From: Nocardioides sp. QY071
Lineage (GTDB): Bacteria > Actinomycetota > Actinomycetes > Propionibacteriales > Nocardioidaceae
Length of the DNA stretch: 64,000 bases
NCBI RefSeq assembly: GCF_029961765.1
Contig: NZ_CP124681.1
Span: 2,108,001-2,172,000, forward strand
Reading direction: 5' to 3'
The position numbers and the translations under genes are program-made. Below the pieces are notes generated by a model. The model saw only the letters and a list, made by a program, of their open reading frames with translations. It was not told where the DNA came from and made no database searches. This document shows, piece by piece, positions 18,374 to 29,013 of the stretch (its first letter is position 1; each line of letters begins with the position of its first letter).

Positions 18374-20398
18374 GTGAGTACGGACGCGCTTCTCGGGACC
18401 AGTGACCTGCCGCACCAGCTGCCGCGGTTCGCCGACATCGACGACCACGACTATGCGCCGGCCATCGAGGCGGCCATGGCCGAGCAGCTCGCCGCGGTCG
18501 CCGCGATCACGGCGGACCCGGCGCCGGCGACGTTCGCCAACACACTGGTCCCGCTCGAGCTGAGCGGGACCACGCTGGCGCGGGTGCTGCGGGTGTTCTG
18601 GAACCAGGCGAGTGCGGACGCCAACCCGGACATCGACGCCGTGCGGGCGGCGTTCGCCCCGAGGCTCGCGGCCCACACCGACGCGATCCTGCTCGACCCG
18701 GCGCTGTGGGCCCGGCTGCAGGCGGTGGCCGAGGACCGGGCGGGCCTGGACGCCGAGGCGGCCTACCTCGTCGAGCGCTACCTCACCGAGTTCCGCCTCG
18801 CCGGCGCGGCGCTCGGCGAGGACGACAAGGCGCGGCTGCGCGAGCTCAACGAGCGGATCTCCAGCCAGGAGACGGCCTTCGAGCTGGCGCTGCAGGCCGA
18901 CACCAACGACCTCGCGGTCGTCGTCGAGGACCCGGCCGCGCTCGACGGGCTGACACCGGGGGAGGTGTCCGCCGCCGCCGCGGCGGCCGAGGCGCGCGGC
19001 GTGCCCGGCCACCTGCTGACACTGGTGCTGCCCACCGCGCACCCGCACCTCGCCTCGCTCACCGACCGCGACCTGCGCCGCCGGCTCTCCGAGGCGCAGC
19101 GCAGCCGCGGCAGTCGCGGCGGCGAGCACGACACCCGCGCGACCGCGCTCGACATCCTGCGGCTGCGCGCCCAGCGTGCCCGGCTGCTCGGCTTCGAGAA
19201 CCACGCGGCCGCGGTGACCGCCGACAACACCGCCGGTACGCCGCGGGCGGTGCGCTCGCTGCTCGAGCGGCTCGCCGTACCCGCTGCCCGCAACGCCCGC
19301 GCCGAGCAGGACGCGATGTCCGAGCTGGCCGGGTTCCCCGTCGAGCCGTGGGACTGGCCGTTCTACGCCGAGCGCGTCCGCAGTGCGCGGTACGACGTCG
19401 ACCTGGCCGCGCTGCGCCCGTGGTTCGAGGCGGAGCGGGTCCTGCGCGACGGCGTCTTCTTCGCGGCCGGCCGGCTCTTCGGGCTGACCTTCGAGGAGCG
19501 TCCCGACCTGCCCGGCTACCACCCCGACGTCCGGGTGTTCGAGGTCAGCCGCGAGGGCACGCCGATCGGCCTGTTCCTGCTCGACCTCTACACGCGCGAC
19601 ACGAAGCGCGGCGGCGCGTGGATGAGCAGCTTCGTCACGCAGTCGGGCCTGCTCGGCATCGACACGTCGGTCGTCGTCAACAACCTCAACGTGCCCAAGC
19701 CGGCCGCAGGGGAGGCGACCCTCCTGACCTGGGACGAGACCCGGACCCTGTTCCACGAGTTCGGCCACGCCCTGCACGGGCTGCTCGCGCGGGCGACGTA
19801 CCCCAAGTTCGGCGGGACCGCCGTCTTCCGTGACTTCGTCGAGTACCCGTCCCAGGTCAACGAGATGTGGGTGCTGTGGCCCGAGGTGCTCGCCAGCTAC
19901 GCCGTCCACCACGAGACCGGCGAGCCGATCCCCGCCGACGTCGTCGCTCGGCTGCGGGCCGCCGAGACGTTCAACGAGGGCTTCGCGACCAGCGAGTACC
20001 TCGCCGCCGCCCTGATCGACCTCGCCTGGCACGAGCTCGCCCCCGACGACGTGCCGACCTCGGTCGAGGAGGTCGCCGCGTTCGAGCAGAGCGCCCTCGC
20101 CGCCGCCGGCCTCGACAACCCGGCGGTGCCGCCGCGGTACTCCACGCCGTACTTCGCCCACAGCTTCAGCTCGGGCTATGCGTCGGCGTACTACTCCTAC
20201 ATCTGGAGCGAGGTCCTCGATGCCGACACCGTCGCATGGTTCGGCGAGAACGGCGGGCTGACCCGCGAGAACGGCGAGGCCTACCTGCGCCACGTCATCG
20301 GCATCGGCGGCACCCGCGACCCGCTGGACTCCTACGCCGAGTGGCGCGGCCGGCCCGCGCCGATCGAGCCGCTGCTCGCGCGGCGCGGGCTGAGCTGA
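18374..20398 (+). CDS. M3 family zinc metallopeptidase (oligopeptidase A / peptidyl-dipeptidase type)
   Basis: A 674-residue cytoplasmic oligopeptidase. The zinc site HEFGHALH lies at about residues 460-467, with the third ligand in the DFVEYPSQVNEMW block about 28 residues on, and the conserved PYFAHSFSSGYASAYYSYIW near the end binds substrate. The length is usual for the Dcp/OpdA group. It degrades short peptides released by other proteases. The GTG start is ten bases after the preceding stop and has a leaderless promoter. Confidence 0.92.
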   Translation: MSTDALLGTSDLPHQLPRFADIDDHDYAPAIEAAMAEQLAAVAAITADPAPATFANTLVPLELSGTTLARVLRVFWNQASADANPDIDAVRAAFAPRLAAHTDAILLDPALWARLQAVAEDRAGLDAEAAYLVERYLTEFRLAGAALGEDDKARLRELNERISSQETAFELALQADTNDLAVVVEDPAALDGLTPGEVSAAAAAAEARGVPGHLLTLVLPTAHPHLASLTDRDLRRRLSEAQRSRGSRGGEHDTRATALDILRLRAQRARLLGFENHAAAVTADNTAGTPRAVRSLLERLAVPAARNARAEQDAMSELAGFPVEPWDWPFYAERVRSARYDVDLAALRPWFEAERVLRDGVFFAAGRLFGLTFEERPDLPGYHPDVRVFEVSREGTPIGLFLLDLYTRDTKRGGAWMSSFVTQSGLLGIDTSVVVNNLNVPKPAAGEATLLTWDETRTLFHEFGHALHGLLARATYPKFGGTAVFRDFVEYPSQVNEMWVLWPEVLASYAVHHETGEPIPADVVARLRAAETFNEGFATSEYLAAALIDLAWHELAPDDVPTSVEEVAAFEQSALAAAGLDNPAVPPRYSTPYFAHSFSSGYASAYYSYIWSEVLDADTVAWFGENGGLTRENGEAYLRHVIGIGGTRDPLDSYAEWRGRPAPIEPLLARRGLS

Positions 20399-20437
20399 GC
20401 CTGTGGAGGACGCCCGCGCGGTCGCGCCCGATGGCGG

Positions 20438-21364
20438 ATGCTTCGGGGCGTGGTCTCCGACGACTGGCGCCGGCTTGCTGCCCTGCAGGGCGGCCTGCTG
20501 ACCCGCGAGCAGTTGCGGGCGCTTGGCGTCGACCGCTGGGCTGTCCGGCACCGACTCGCCTCCGAGCGATGGGTCGCGCACACACCCACGGTCATCGGTA
20601 CGACGACCGGCGAGCTGTCACGCGCGCAGCTGCTCTGGCTCGGCGTGCTCCACGGTGGCCCGGACGCCGTGGTCGGTGACCTGTCCGCGGCCGAAGTGGC
20701 CGGGCTGCGGAACTGGCATCGCGACGACGTGACGATCCTTGTCCCGCACGGCTCCTTCGTCGGAGCCGGGCACCCGGGCGTGGTGTTCGTGCGGACGCGC
20801 CGACCGCTGCGGGACTGGCGGCGGCGCGGCCGCGGACTACCGGTGTGCCGCGTCGAACCCGCGGTGCTGCGCTTCGCCTCGACCCAGCGGAACCCGCGGG
20901 TCGCGGAAGGCGCGCTCGCTGCAGTCGTCCAGCAGGGGTTGACCTCGCCGAACAGGCTGGAGGAGTGGATCGGGCGCATGCAGCCGCTCAGGGGCGCCGA
21001 CAGGTTCCGCCGGGCGCTGGCGGAGATCGGGGGCGGTGCTCAGTCGACCGCCGAGCTGGACGTGCGGCGGATGTGCCGTGCGGCCGGGCTGACCCAGCCT
21101 GTGCGTCAGGTGCGCCGACGCGACGCGAGTGGACGGCTCCGGTTCACCGACTGTGAGTGGCGGCTGGCCGACGGCCGGATCCTGGTCCTGGAGGTCGACG
21201 GGGGATTTCACATGCAGGCGGAGCACTGGGAGCACGACATCGCGCGGCAGCGGGCACTGACCTCGCCGGGTCGGATCGTGGTGCGCTGCACCGCGCGGGA
21301 GCTGCGGGACGAGCCGGAGCGGGTCGCACGGGACCTGAGGCTGCTGGGTGTGCCTGCGCCCTGA
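20438..21364 (+). CDS. AbiEi-like winged helix plus DUF559-type nuclease-fold protein
   Basis: A 308-residue protein of a family common in actinobacteria. The N-terminal 60 residues (WRRLAALQGGLLTREQLRALGVDRWAVRHRL) resemble the AbiEi antitoxin winged helix; the C-terminal 90 residues (DCEWRLADGRILVLEVDGGFH...WEHDIARQRALT) resemble DUF559/Vsr-like restriction-endonuclease folds with an acidic D/E-x-D pair. No AbiEii-type toxin is adjacent, so a toxin-antitoxin role is not supported. Function unknown. A GTG at 20450 is an alternative start. It ends at a strong bidirectional terminator. Confidence 0.7.
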   Translation: MLRGVVSDDWRRLAALQGGLLTREQLRALGVDRWAVRHRLASERWVAHTPTVIGTTTGELSRAQLLWLGVLHGGPDAVVGDLSAAEVAGLRNWHRDDVTILVPHGSFVGAGHPGVVFVRTRRPLRDWRRRGRGLPVCRVEPAVLRFASTQRNPRVAEGALAAVVQQGLTSPNRLEEWIGRMQPLRGADRFRRALAEIGGGAQSTAELDVRRMCRAAGLTQPVRQVRRRDASGRLRFTDCEWRLADGRILVLEVDGGFHMQAEHWEHDIARQRALTSPGRIVVRCTARELRDEPERVARDLRLLGVPAP

Positions 21365-21365
21365 G

Positions 21366-21411
21366 GTTGGGCGGGTGAGAGTGACCTCCAGATCACCCTC
21401 ACCCACCCAAC
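21366..21411. terminator. Strong bidirectional terminator hairpin
   Basis: Arms of 19 bases (21366-21384 and 21393-21411) with 17 pairs, two internal mismatches and an 8-base loop. It fills the gap between convergent stops at 21364 and 21416. Confidence 0.85.
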
Positions 21412-21415
21412 TCGT

Positions 21416-22543
21416 TCAGGCCGGCCGAACCCGCACCACCACGTCCCGCCCACCGCCGTTGTCGGTGGTGACGAGCAGCGAGCCGTCGGGTGCGGCGGTC
21501 ACGTCGCGCAGCCGGCCGTGGCCCCGCAGCGCCCGCGGGGCGCGGGTCCAGCGGACCCGGCCGCGGTCGTCGAGCCTCACGAACATCAGCCGCCGCCCCT
21601 TGAGCACCGCGACGGCCAGGCAGCCGTCGAACCGGCCCCAGGCCGGGCCGGTGACGAAGGCGGCTCCCGACGGGGCGATGGTGGGGAAGCCGGAGCGCCA
21701 GCGGGCGGTGTACTGCCTGCCGGGCAGGCGGTGGTCGGTCATGGGGCGGGACTCGTCGTAGCCGGGGCCGGGGTTCCAGCCGTAGTTGCGGCCGGGGCGC
21801 AGCAGGTTGATCTCGTCGTCGCGGTCGGTGCCGTGCTCGACCGACCACAGCGTGCCGTCGGTCCGCTGGGCAAGGCCCTGGACGTTGCGGTGGCCGAAGG
21901 TGAGGACGTAGCGGCGCTTGCCGGAGCGGTCGGCCCAGGGGTTGCGGGGGTCGGGTGCGCCGGTGAGGCGGTCGAGGCGCAGCACCTTTCCGCCCAGCGA
22001 GCCGCGGCGCTGGGGGAGCCGGGAGCGCTTGGCGTCGCCGGTGCCGACCAGCAGCGAGCCGTCAGCGGCGACGAGGAGGCGGCACCCGCCGTGTTGGCCG
22101 GTCCGGCTCGGCGGCAGCCCGGTGACGAGCGGACCCGCGAGCGTCGCGGTGGTCAGGGCGGCGTCGAGAGTCCAGGCGTTGACCCGGATGTCGTGGGAGC
22201 CGTCGTCGGCGCGCCAGCCCGAGCAGGTGTAGATCCGCCGGTTGGTGGCGAATGCCGGGTCGACCGCGAGCCCGAGGAGGCCCGTCTCGCCCCGGTTCCA
22301 GACCTGCGCGGACGGGAACGCCAGGTCGCGCTTCGCACCGGAGCCCGGGTCGACCAGGGTCAGCCTGCTCCGGTCGCGCTGGGTGACCAGCAGGTCGCCG
22401 CTCGGCAGGACCGCGACCTCCCATGGATGGTCGAGCCCGGTGGCGACGACCTCCACGCGGAACGCGGCCGCACGGGCCTGGGCGGCGGCGAGGAGGGTCG
22501 CGACCAGGGCGAGGACGAGCAGGACGGCGGGACGCGCACGCAT
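21416..22543 (-). CDS. Secreted glucose/sorbosone dehydrogenase-like (PQQ-type) beta-propeller protein
   Basis: A 375-residue exported protein. The signal peptide is residues 1-26 (hydrophobic core VLLVLALVATLLAAA, cut near ARAAA). The rest is the six-bladed GSDH propeller: GLDHPWEVAVLPSGDLLVTQR, GLLGLAVDPAFATNRRIY, GHRNVQGLAQRTDGTLWSVEHG and NYGWNPGPGY. Family members oxidise sugars with PQQ, but many actinobacterial ones are uncharacterised. The start has a leaderless promoter TACCGT. A short tandem repeat separates it from panB on the same strand. Confidence 0.85.
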   Translation of the reverse strand: MRARPAVLLVLALVATLLAAAQARAAAFRVEVVATGLDHPWEVAVLPSGDLLVTQRDRSRLTLVDPGSGAKRDLAFPSAQVWNRGETGLLGLAVDPAFATNRRIYTCSGWRADDGSHDIRVNAWTLDAALTTATLAGPLVTGLPPSRTGQHGGCRLLVAADGSLLVGTGDAKRSRLPQRRGSLGGKVLRLDRLTGAPDPRNPWADRSGKRRYVLTFGHRNVQGLAQRTDGTLWSVEHGTDRDDEINLLRPGRNYGWNPGPGYDESRPMTDHRLPGRQYTARWRSGFPTIAPSGAAFVTGPAWGRFDGCLAVAVLKGRRLMFVRLDDRGRVRWTRAPRALRGHGRLRDVTAAPDGSLLVTTDNGGGRDVVVRVRPA

Positions 22544-22549
22544 GCAGGG

Positions 22550-22555
22550 ACGGTA
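22550..22555 (-). promoter_or_regulatory. -10 box TACCGT, leaderless start
   Basis: TACCGT on the minus strand, six bases before the ATG at 22543. Confidence 0.5.
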
Positions 22556-22575
22556 CGCCGCCCCGCCGTCGTCAA

Positions 22576-22607
22576 CCGGTCAGCCGGTCAGCCGGTCAGC
22601 CGGTCAG
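22576..22607. repeat. Four perfect tandem copies of CCGGTCAG
   Basis: An 8-base unit repeated four times; the last copy contains the panB stop codon (22604-22606 on the minus strand). Slippage here would leave panB intact, since the repeat lies after the stop on that strand except for one unit. Confidence 0.9.
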
Positions 22608-23473
22608 AACGTGTGCTCGGGAGCCGGGAAGCTGCCGTCCTTGACCTCGGCGTCGTAGGCCCGGGCGGCGTCGAGCAGGACGGAGCGCAGGTCGGCGTAC
22701 TGCTTGACGAAGCGGGGCAGCTTGCCGGTGCGCAGGCCGAAGGCGTCCTGCCAGACGAGGACCTGGCCGTCGCACTGGTTGCCGGCGCCGATGCCGATGG
22801 TCGGGATGTCGAGCTTGGCGGTGACCTCGGCGGCCACGTCGCCGGGGACCATCTCCATCACGACCGAGAAGGCGCCGGCCTCCTGGACGGCGAGGGCGTC
22901 GCGCAGGATCCGCTCGGCGGCCTCGCCGCGGCCCTGGACCCGGTAGCCGCCGAGGGCGTGCTCGGACTGGGGGGTGAAGCCGATGTGGGCCATCACCGGG
23001 ATCCCGCCGCGGGTCATCCGCTCGATCTGCGGGGCCATCTCGACGCCACCCTCGAGCTTCACGCAGTGGGCGCCGCCCTCCTTCATGAAGCGCACGGCCG
23101 TCAGGTAGCCCTGCTCGGGCGAGGCCTGGTAGGAGCCGAACGGCAGGTCGCCGACCACGAGGGCCCGCGACACCGAGCGGCTGACAGCGCGGGTGAGGGG
23201 GAGTAGCTCGTCGACCGTGACGGGGAGCGAGGTCGCGTTGCCGAGGACGTTGTTGGACGCGCTGTCGCCGACGAGGAGGACCTCGACGCCGGCCTCGTCG
23301 AAGATCTGCGCGGTCAGCTGGTCGTAGCTGGTGAGCATCGAGAAGCGCTCGCCGCGCTGCTTGAGGTCGCGCAGGTGGTGGGTGCGGATGCGCTTGATCG
23401 GCGCGGATCCGGAGGGCGCCGCGGGGGCGGCGCCGCCGTACGGGGCGGTCTCTTCGGGGGTGGTGCTGCTCAT
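22604..23473 (-). CDS. panB: 3-methyl-2-oxobutanoate hydroxymethyltransferase
   Basis: A 289-residue PanB, which adds a hydroxymethyl group from 5,10-methylene-THF to alpha-ketoisovalerate to make ketopantoate, the first step to pantothenate and CoA. Landmarks: [33 protein letters not shown] (metal-binding Asp), [24 protein letters not shown] and [22 protein letters not shown] 30-residue low-complexity extension precedes the enzyme. GGAG lies seven bases before the ATG. The neighbourhood panB-nadE-glnA2-glnE resembles the order in other actinobacteria, including the panB-glnA2-glnE region of mycobacteria. Confidence 0.94.
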   Translation of the reverse strand: MSSTTPEETAPYGGAAPAAPSGSAPIKRIRTHHLRDLKQRGERFSMLTSYDQLTAQIFDEAGVEVLLVGDSASNNVLGNATSLPVTVDELLPLTRAVSRSVSRALVVGDLPFGSYQASPEQGYLTAVRFMKEGGAHCVKLEGGVEMAPQIERMTRGGIPVMAHIGFTPQSEHALGGYRVQGRGEAAERILRDALAVQEAGAFSVVMEMVPGDVAAEVTAKLDIPTIGIGAGNQCDGQVLVWQDAFGLRTGKLPRFVKQYADLRSVLLDAARAYDAEVKDGSFPAPEHTF

Positions 23474-23583
23474 CGTCGAGCTCCGTTCCTGGTGACTCGC
23501 GGCCCACCGATGTGGGTCCACGTTCGTTGACGGGCACAGACGAGGCTAGTCCGGTACGACGGCCCGGCGCGCTGTGTGCTCCG

Positions 23584-24042
23584 TCACCCCGCACGGGCGG
23601 CATCGGCCGCCGCTTCCAGCTGCGCGACCACGATCCGACGCATCCCGAGCAGCGCCCGGCTGGCGGCCTCCGCGCGCCGCGGGTCGGGGTCGGAGAGCAG
23701 GTCGTGCAGCCGGGCGGGGACGACCTGCCAGGACAGCCCGAACCGGTCCTTGAGCCATCCGCACACCGACTCCTGGCCGCCGTCGGCGAGCGAGTCCCAG
23801 TAGTAGTCGACCTCGGACTGGTCGCGGCACACGATCGAGAAGGACACCGCCTCGGAGAAGGCGATCTCGGGACCGCCGTTGACGCCGCGGAAGGTCAGCC
23901 CGTCGAGGGTGAACTCGCCGGCGACCGGGCCGAGGTGGCTGATCGAGGAGTTCGGGAAGATCGCGGTGTAGAAGCGCGCGGCCTCCTCCAACCGGTCGTC
24001 GAACCACAGGCACGGCTGGATGTGGCTGCTCGCGAGGCTCAT
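23584..24042 (-). CDS. VOC superfamily protein (PhnB/DUF3284-like glyoxalase fold)
   Basis: A 152-residue protein with the paired beta-alpha-beta-beta-beta modules of the PhnB-like group: HIQPCLWFDDRLEEAARFYTAIFPNSSI at the start, GLTFRGVNGGPEIAFSEAVSFSIVC in the middle and CGWLKDRFGLSWQVVP, then ALLGMRRIVVAQLEAA at the end. Members are usually uncharacterised and lack a full metal site. A GTG at 24063 is an alternative start; the gap to divergent nadE is only about 50 bases, so the two share a promoter region. Confidence 0.85.
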   Translation of the reverse strand: MSLASSHIQPCLWFDDRLEEAARFYTAIFPNSSISHLGPVAGEFTLDGLTFRGVNGGPEIAFSEAVSFSIVCRDQSEVDYYWDSLADGGQESVCGWLKDRFGLSWQVVPARLHDLLSDPDPRRAEAASRALLGMRRIVVAQLEAAADAARAG

Positions 24043-24084
24043 GCCGGGGCAGACCGGGTCCACCCCGCAGACTCATCGGCTCCC

Positions 24085-24090
24085 TAGACT
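24085..24090 (+). promoter_or_regulatory. -10 box TAGACT, leaderless nadE start
   Basis: TAGACT, six bases, GTG 24097. Confidence 0.6.
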
Positions 24091-24096
24091 CGCCCC

Positions 24097-26109
<2,013 letters not shown>

Positions 26110-26112
26110 GGG

Positions 26113-26577
26113 CTACGCCTCCCTGCGGTGATCACCTCGCATCATCCGCGCCATGCAGAAGCAGCACACGGCGAGGGCCAGCATGCCCAGGGCGAGGTAG
26201 GCCATCTGGTCGACGCTGAACAGGTTGACCGCGAGCAGGACGAACCAGATGCCGAGCACGTCGGCGCCGAACTGCGGCACGGCGGCGACGAGCAGCCCCA
26301 GCAGCAGGGTGATCGCGCCGACCCACATGACCGCGTCGGCGGCGTTGCCGGGGAGGAAGTTGTCGGCCCACGTCGAGATCGAGCCCTCCCACGTGGTGCT
26401 GTCGGTGACGGCGTTGGTCATCATGTCGAGCCCCCATAGGACGGGGAGCGCGACGAAGGTCGCCCAGAGAGCCACGCGGCTCTGGTGGGCGGCGTCGACG
26501 GTGGCGAAGTGCGTGAGGTCGTGCATCTCCTCGCGCATGTCGTGGGTGAGGTTGTCCCACGCGTGGGTGCTGGCCAT
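26113..26577 (-). CDS. Small integral membrane protein, unknown function
   Basis: A 154-residue protein with a soluble, His/Asp-rich N-terminus (HAWDNLTHDMREEMHDLTHFATV) and four likely membrane helices from about residue 38: ALWATFVALPVLWGLDMM, AVMWVGAITLLLGLLVAAVP, VLGIWFVLLAVNLF and YLALGMLALAVCCFCMARMM. The layout resembles SPW-type small membrane proteins. AAAGGGG lies six bases before the ATG. It is divergent from a cysteine-rich HTH regulator (118 bases between), which may control it. No function assigned. Confidence 0.7.
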   Translation of the reverse strand: MASTHAWDNLTHDMREEMHDLTHFATVDAAHQSRVALWATFVALPVLWGLDMMTNAVTDSTTWEGSISTWADNFLPGNAADAVMWVGAITLLLGLLVAAVPQFGADVLGIWFVLLAVNLFSVDQMAYLALGMLALAVCCFCMARMMRGDHRREA

Positions 26578-26695
26578 GGTTGGCCCCTTTCTCGAGCGGT
26601 CCCGGCTTGTAAGGGACATCACGATTGACGGTAGACCTGCGGCGATCTTTCGACAAGACTCGTGTCTGCTAGAGATCCGGGGGAGGGAGCAGGCC

Positions 26696-27355
26696 ATGGA
26701 CGAGGCGTTCGGGCAGCGGGTGGCACGGGTCGGCTCGCTGGCCGATCCGGTACGACGGGCGCTGTACCGCTTCGTCGCCGAGCAGCCCGGCGCGGTCAGC
26801 CGCGACCAGGCGGCCAGCGGGGTCGACGTACCGCGGCACACGGCGAAGTTCCACCTCGAGCGGCTGGTCGACGAGGGGCTGCTCGTGACCGAGTTCCGTC
26901 GCCTGACGGGGCGCACCGGCCCGGGCGCGGGACGGCCGGCGAAGCTGTACCGCCGCTCGCGCCGCGAGCTGACCGTGAGCGTGCCGAGCCGCCGCTACGA
27001 CCTCGCGGGGCAGGTGCTCGCCGACGCCGTGGAGCGCACCCTGGCCGGCACCCCGATGCCGGACGCGCTCGCCGCGGCGGCCGACGACGCGGCCGACGCC
27101 GTCACCGCGGGAGCCGTCGAGGGCCAGGCGCTGCTCGAGACCCTCGCGCCGCTCGGCTACGAGCCGCGCGCCGAGGACGACGGCACGCTGTGCCTGGCCA
27201 ACTGCCCCTTCGACCGGCTCGCCGCCGACCACCGCGACCTGGTCTGCGGGGTCAACCGCAGCTTCCTCACCGCGGTCGCGCGCCGGTCCGCTGCCACCGT
27301 CGAGCCGGTCGAGCCGGGGCCGGGATGCTGCGCGCGGGTCAGACTGAGCGCATGA
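26696..27355 (+). CDS. ArsR/DeoR-like HTH regulator with C-terminal cysteine motif (possible Fe-S sensor)
   Basis: A 219-residue regulator. The N-terminal winged helix (RVGSLADPVRRALYRFVAEQPGAVSRDQAASGVDVPRHTAKFHLERLVDEGLL) is of the COG2345 type that includes SufR. After a GRPAKLYR linker and helical segment, the C-terminus has CLANCPFDRLAADHRDLVCGVN, a C-x3-C-x12-C set like that which holds a [4Fe-4S] cluster in SufR homologues; an extra CC lies near the end. Redox or iron sensing is an inference. GGGGGAGGGAG precedes the ATG. Its stop overlaps the ATG of the ThDP enzyme. Confidence 0.8.
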   Translation: MDEAFGQRVARVGSLADPVRRALYRFVAEQPGAVSRDQAASGVDVPRHTAKFHLERLVDEGLLVTEFRRLTGRTGPGAGRPAKLYRRSRRELTVSVPSRRYDLAGQVLADAVERTLAGTPMPDALAAAADDAADAVTAGAVEGQALLETLAPLGYEPRAEDDGTLCLANCPFDRLAADHRDLVCGVNRSFLTAVARRSAATVEPVEPGPGCCARVRLSA

Positions 27356-28977
27356 CCGGCACCCACATCCGCAACGGAGGGGACGTCGTGGTCGAGACGC
27401 TCACGGCGCTCGGCGTCACCCACGTCTTCGGCATCCCGGGCCAGCACGCCCTGGGGCTGTTCGACGCCATCCGGCGCAGCGACCTGCAGTTCGTCAGCTC
27501 CCGGGTGGAGAACAACTCCGCCTTCGGCGCCGACGGCTACGCCCGGGTCACCGACCAGGTCGCGGTCATGTTCGTCTCGACCGGGCCCGGCGCACTGACC
27601 GCCCTGGGCGCGCTCCAGGAGGCGTACACGACCGGCGTCCCGGTCCTGGTGATCAGCAGCCAGGTCCCACGCCGGGGGATCGGGGGGCGCCGCAACGGCC
27701 TGCTGCACCAGACCGACGACCAGCAGAAGAGCGCTCAGAACGTCACCAAGTCCACCGCGGTCGTGCTCGACGCGGCGCACCTCCCGTCCGCGATCGCCGA
27801 CGCGTGGGCGCTGGCCCAGGCGGTGCCGGCCGGACCGACCTGGGTCGAGATCCCGCAGGACGTGCTGCTCGAGGACGCCCCCGTGCCGCCGGTGACCTCG
27901 GCCGTCGTGACGATCCCGGACCGGCCCGCGCGGGCCGAGCTCGCCGCGGAGGCCGCGCGCCTGCTGGCCGCGGCCGAACGTCCGGTGATCCTCGCCGGCG
28001 GCGGCGTACGACGCTCCCGTACCGGCCCGGCCGAGCTGGTCCGGGTGGCCGAGGCGCTCGGCGCGCCCGTCGTGTCCACGGTCGGCGGCAAGGGCGCGAT
28101 CCCCTTCGCCCACCCGCTCTCCGCCGCCAGCTGGATCGAGGACCGGCACACCACCGACCTGCTCGAGCGGGCCGACGTCCTGCTCGCCGTCGGCACGACG
28201 ATCGGCGAGGTCACCAGCAACTACTTCACGTTCGCGCCGACGGGCCGGTTGATCCAGGTCGACGCGGAGCCGCGGGTGCTCGGCTCGAACCACCCGTGCC
28301 TCGGCATCCACGCCGACGCGGGCCTGGCGTTGGCCGCGATCGCGGACCAGCTCCCGGACGCCGGCGACGAGGCGCGCCGGAAGGGTGCGGCGGTCGCGGC
28401 CCGGCTGCGCCAGCAGGTCGAGGAGCGCCTGGCCGGCCAGGACCTGGCACCCGAGCGGACGCTGCTCGCCGACCTGCGGGCCGTCGTACCCGACGACATG
28501 CACACGTTCTGGGACATGACGATCGCCGGCTACTGGGCCTGGTCGGCCTGGGACCCGCGCGAGGGCGGCTTCCACTCGGCGCAGGGCGCCGGCGGGCTCG
28601 GGTTCGCCTTCCCTGCGGCGCTGTCGGCGGCGATCGCGGGCGGCCGGCCGACGCTGGCCGTCTCGGGCGACGGCGGCGCGATGTACGGGATCGCGGAGCT
28701 GGCCACGGCCCGCCAGCACGACGCCGACGTCACCTGGCTGATCGTCGACGACGGGGGCTACGGGATCCTGCGGGAGTACATGAACAGCGCGTTCGGCGCG
28801 GCCACGGCGACCGAGCTGTCCCGGCCCTCGTTCGTGGACGTCGCCCGCGCCTTCGGGGTCGTGGCGCACGAGGCGACGCCCGGGACGATCGGGACGGTGC
28901 TCGCGAAGGCGCTGGCCGAGAGGGGGCCGTCGGTCGTCGTGCTCCCGACGCTCCTGCGGATGTTCGCGCTCACCTGA
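27352..28977 (+). CDS. Thiamine diphosphate-dependent enzyme, acetolactate synthase-like
   Basis: A 541-residue ThDP enzyme with the three usual domains: N-terminal PYR domain (GVTHVFGIPGQHALGLFDAI, catalytic Glu in SSRVENNSAFGADGYAR), a central FAD/DHS-like domain (RPVILAGGGVRRS), and the C-terminal PP domain with GDGGAMYGIAELATA. The motif that normally ends in NN reads LIVDDGGYG, so the metal-ligand Asn is Asp. ALS-like enzymes of this kind act on pyruvate or other 2-oxoacids; the substrate is not clear. The ATG overlaps the stop of the HTH regulator, so the pair is translationally coupled. Confidence 0.85.
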   Translation: MTGTHIRNGGDVVVETLTALGVTHVFGIPGQHALGLFDAIRRSDLQFVSSRVENNSAFGADGYARVTDQVAVMFVSTGPGALTALGALQEAYTTGVPVLVISSQVPRRGIGGRRNGLLHQTDDQQKSAQNVTKSTAVVLDAAHLPSAIADAWALAQAVPAGPTWVEIPQDVLLEDAPVPPVTSAVVTIPDRPARAELAAEAARLLAAAERPVILAGGGVRRSRTGPAELVRVAEALGAPVVSTVGGKGAIPFAHPLSAASWIEDRHTTDLLERADVLLAVGTTIGEVTSNYFTFAPTGRLIQVDAEPRVLGSNHPCLGIHADAGLALAAIADQLPDAGDEARRKGAAVAARLRQQVEERLAGQDLAPERTLLADLRAVVPDDMHTFWDMTIAGYWAWSAWDPREGGFHSAQGAGGLGFAFPAALSAAIAGGRPTLAVSGDGGAMYGIAELATARQHDADVTWLIVDDGGYGILREYMNSAFGAATATELSRPSFVDVARAFGVVAHEATPGTIGTVLAKALAERGPSVVVLPTLLRMFALT

Positions 28978-28978
28978 C

Positions 28979-29000
28979 GCCCCGGGCCCGAGCCCGGCGC
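28979..29000. terminator. GC-rich hairpin between convergent genes
   Basis: Stem CCGGGC/GCCCGG with a 4-base loop, extended by GC/GC outside a single mismatch, just after the stop at 28977 and before the convergent stop at 29014. Confidence 0.55.
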
Positions 29001-29013
29001 ATCGTGGGGGCGA

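Noticed and set aside
17093-20581. A minus-strand open frame of 1162 codons
   Set aside because: It is antisense to the M3 peptidase with its intact HEFGHALH site; the translation is compositionally biased with no recognisable domain.
20438-21364. Type IV (AbiE) toxin-antitoxin system
   Set aside because: No AbiEii-type nucleotidyltransferase gene on either side; only the winged-helix head resembles AbiEi.
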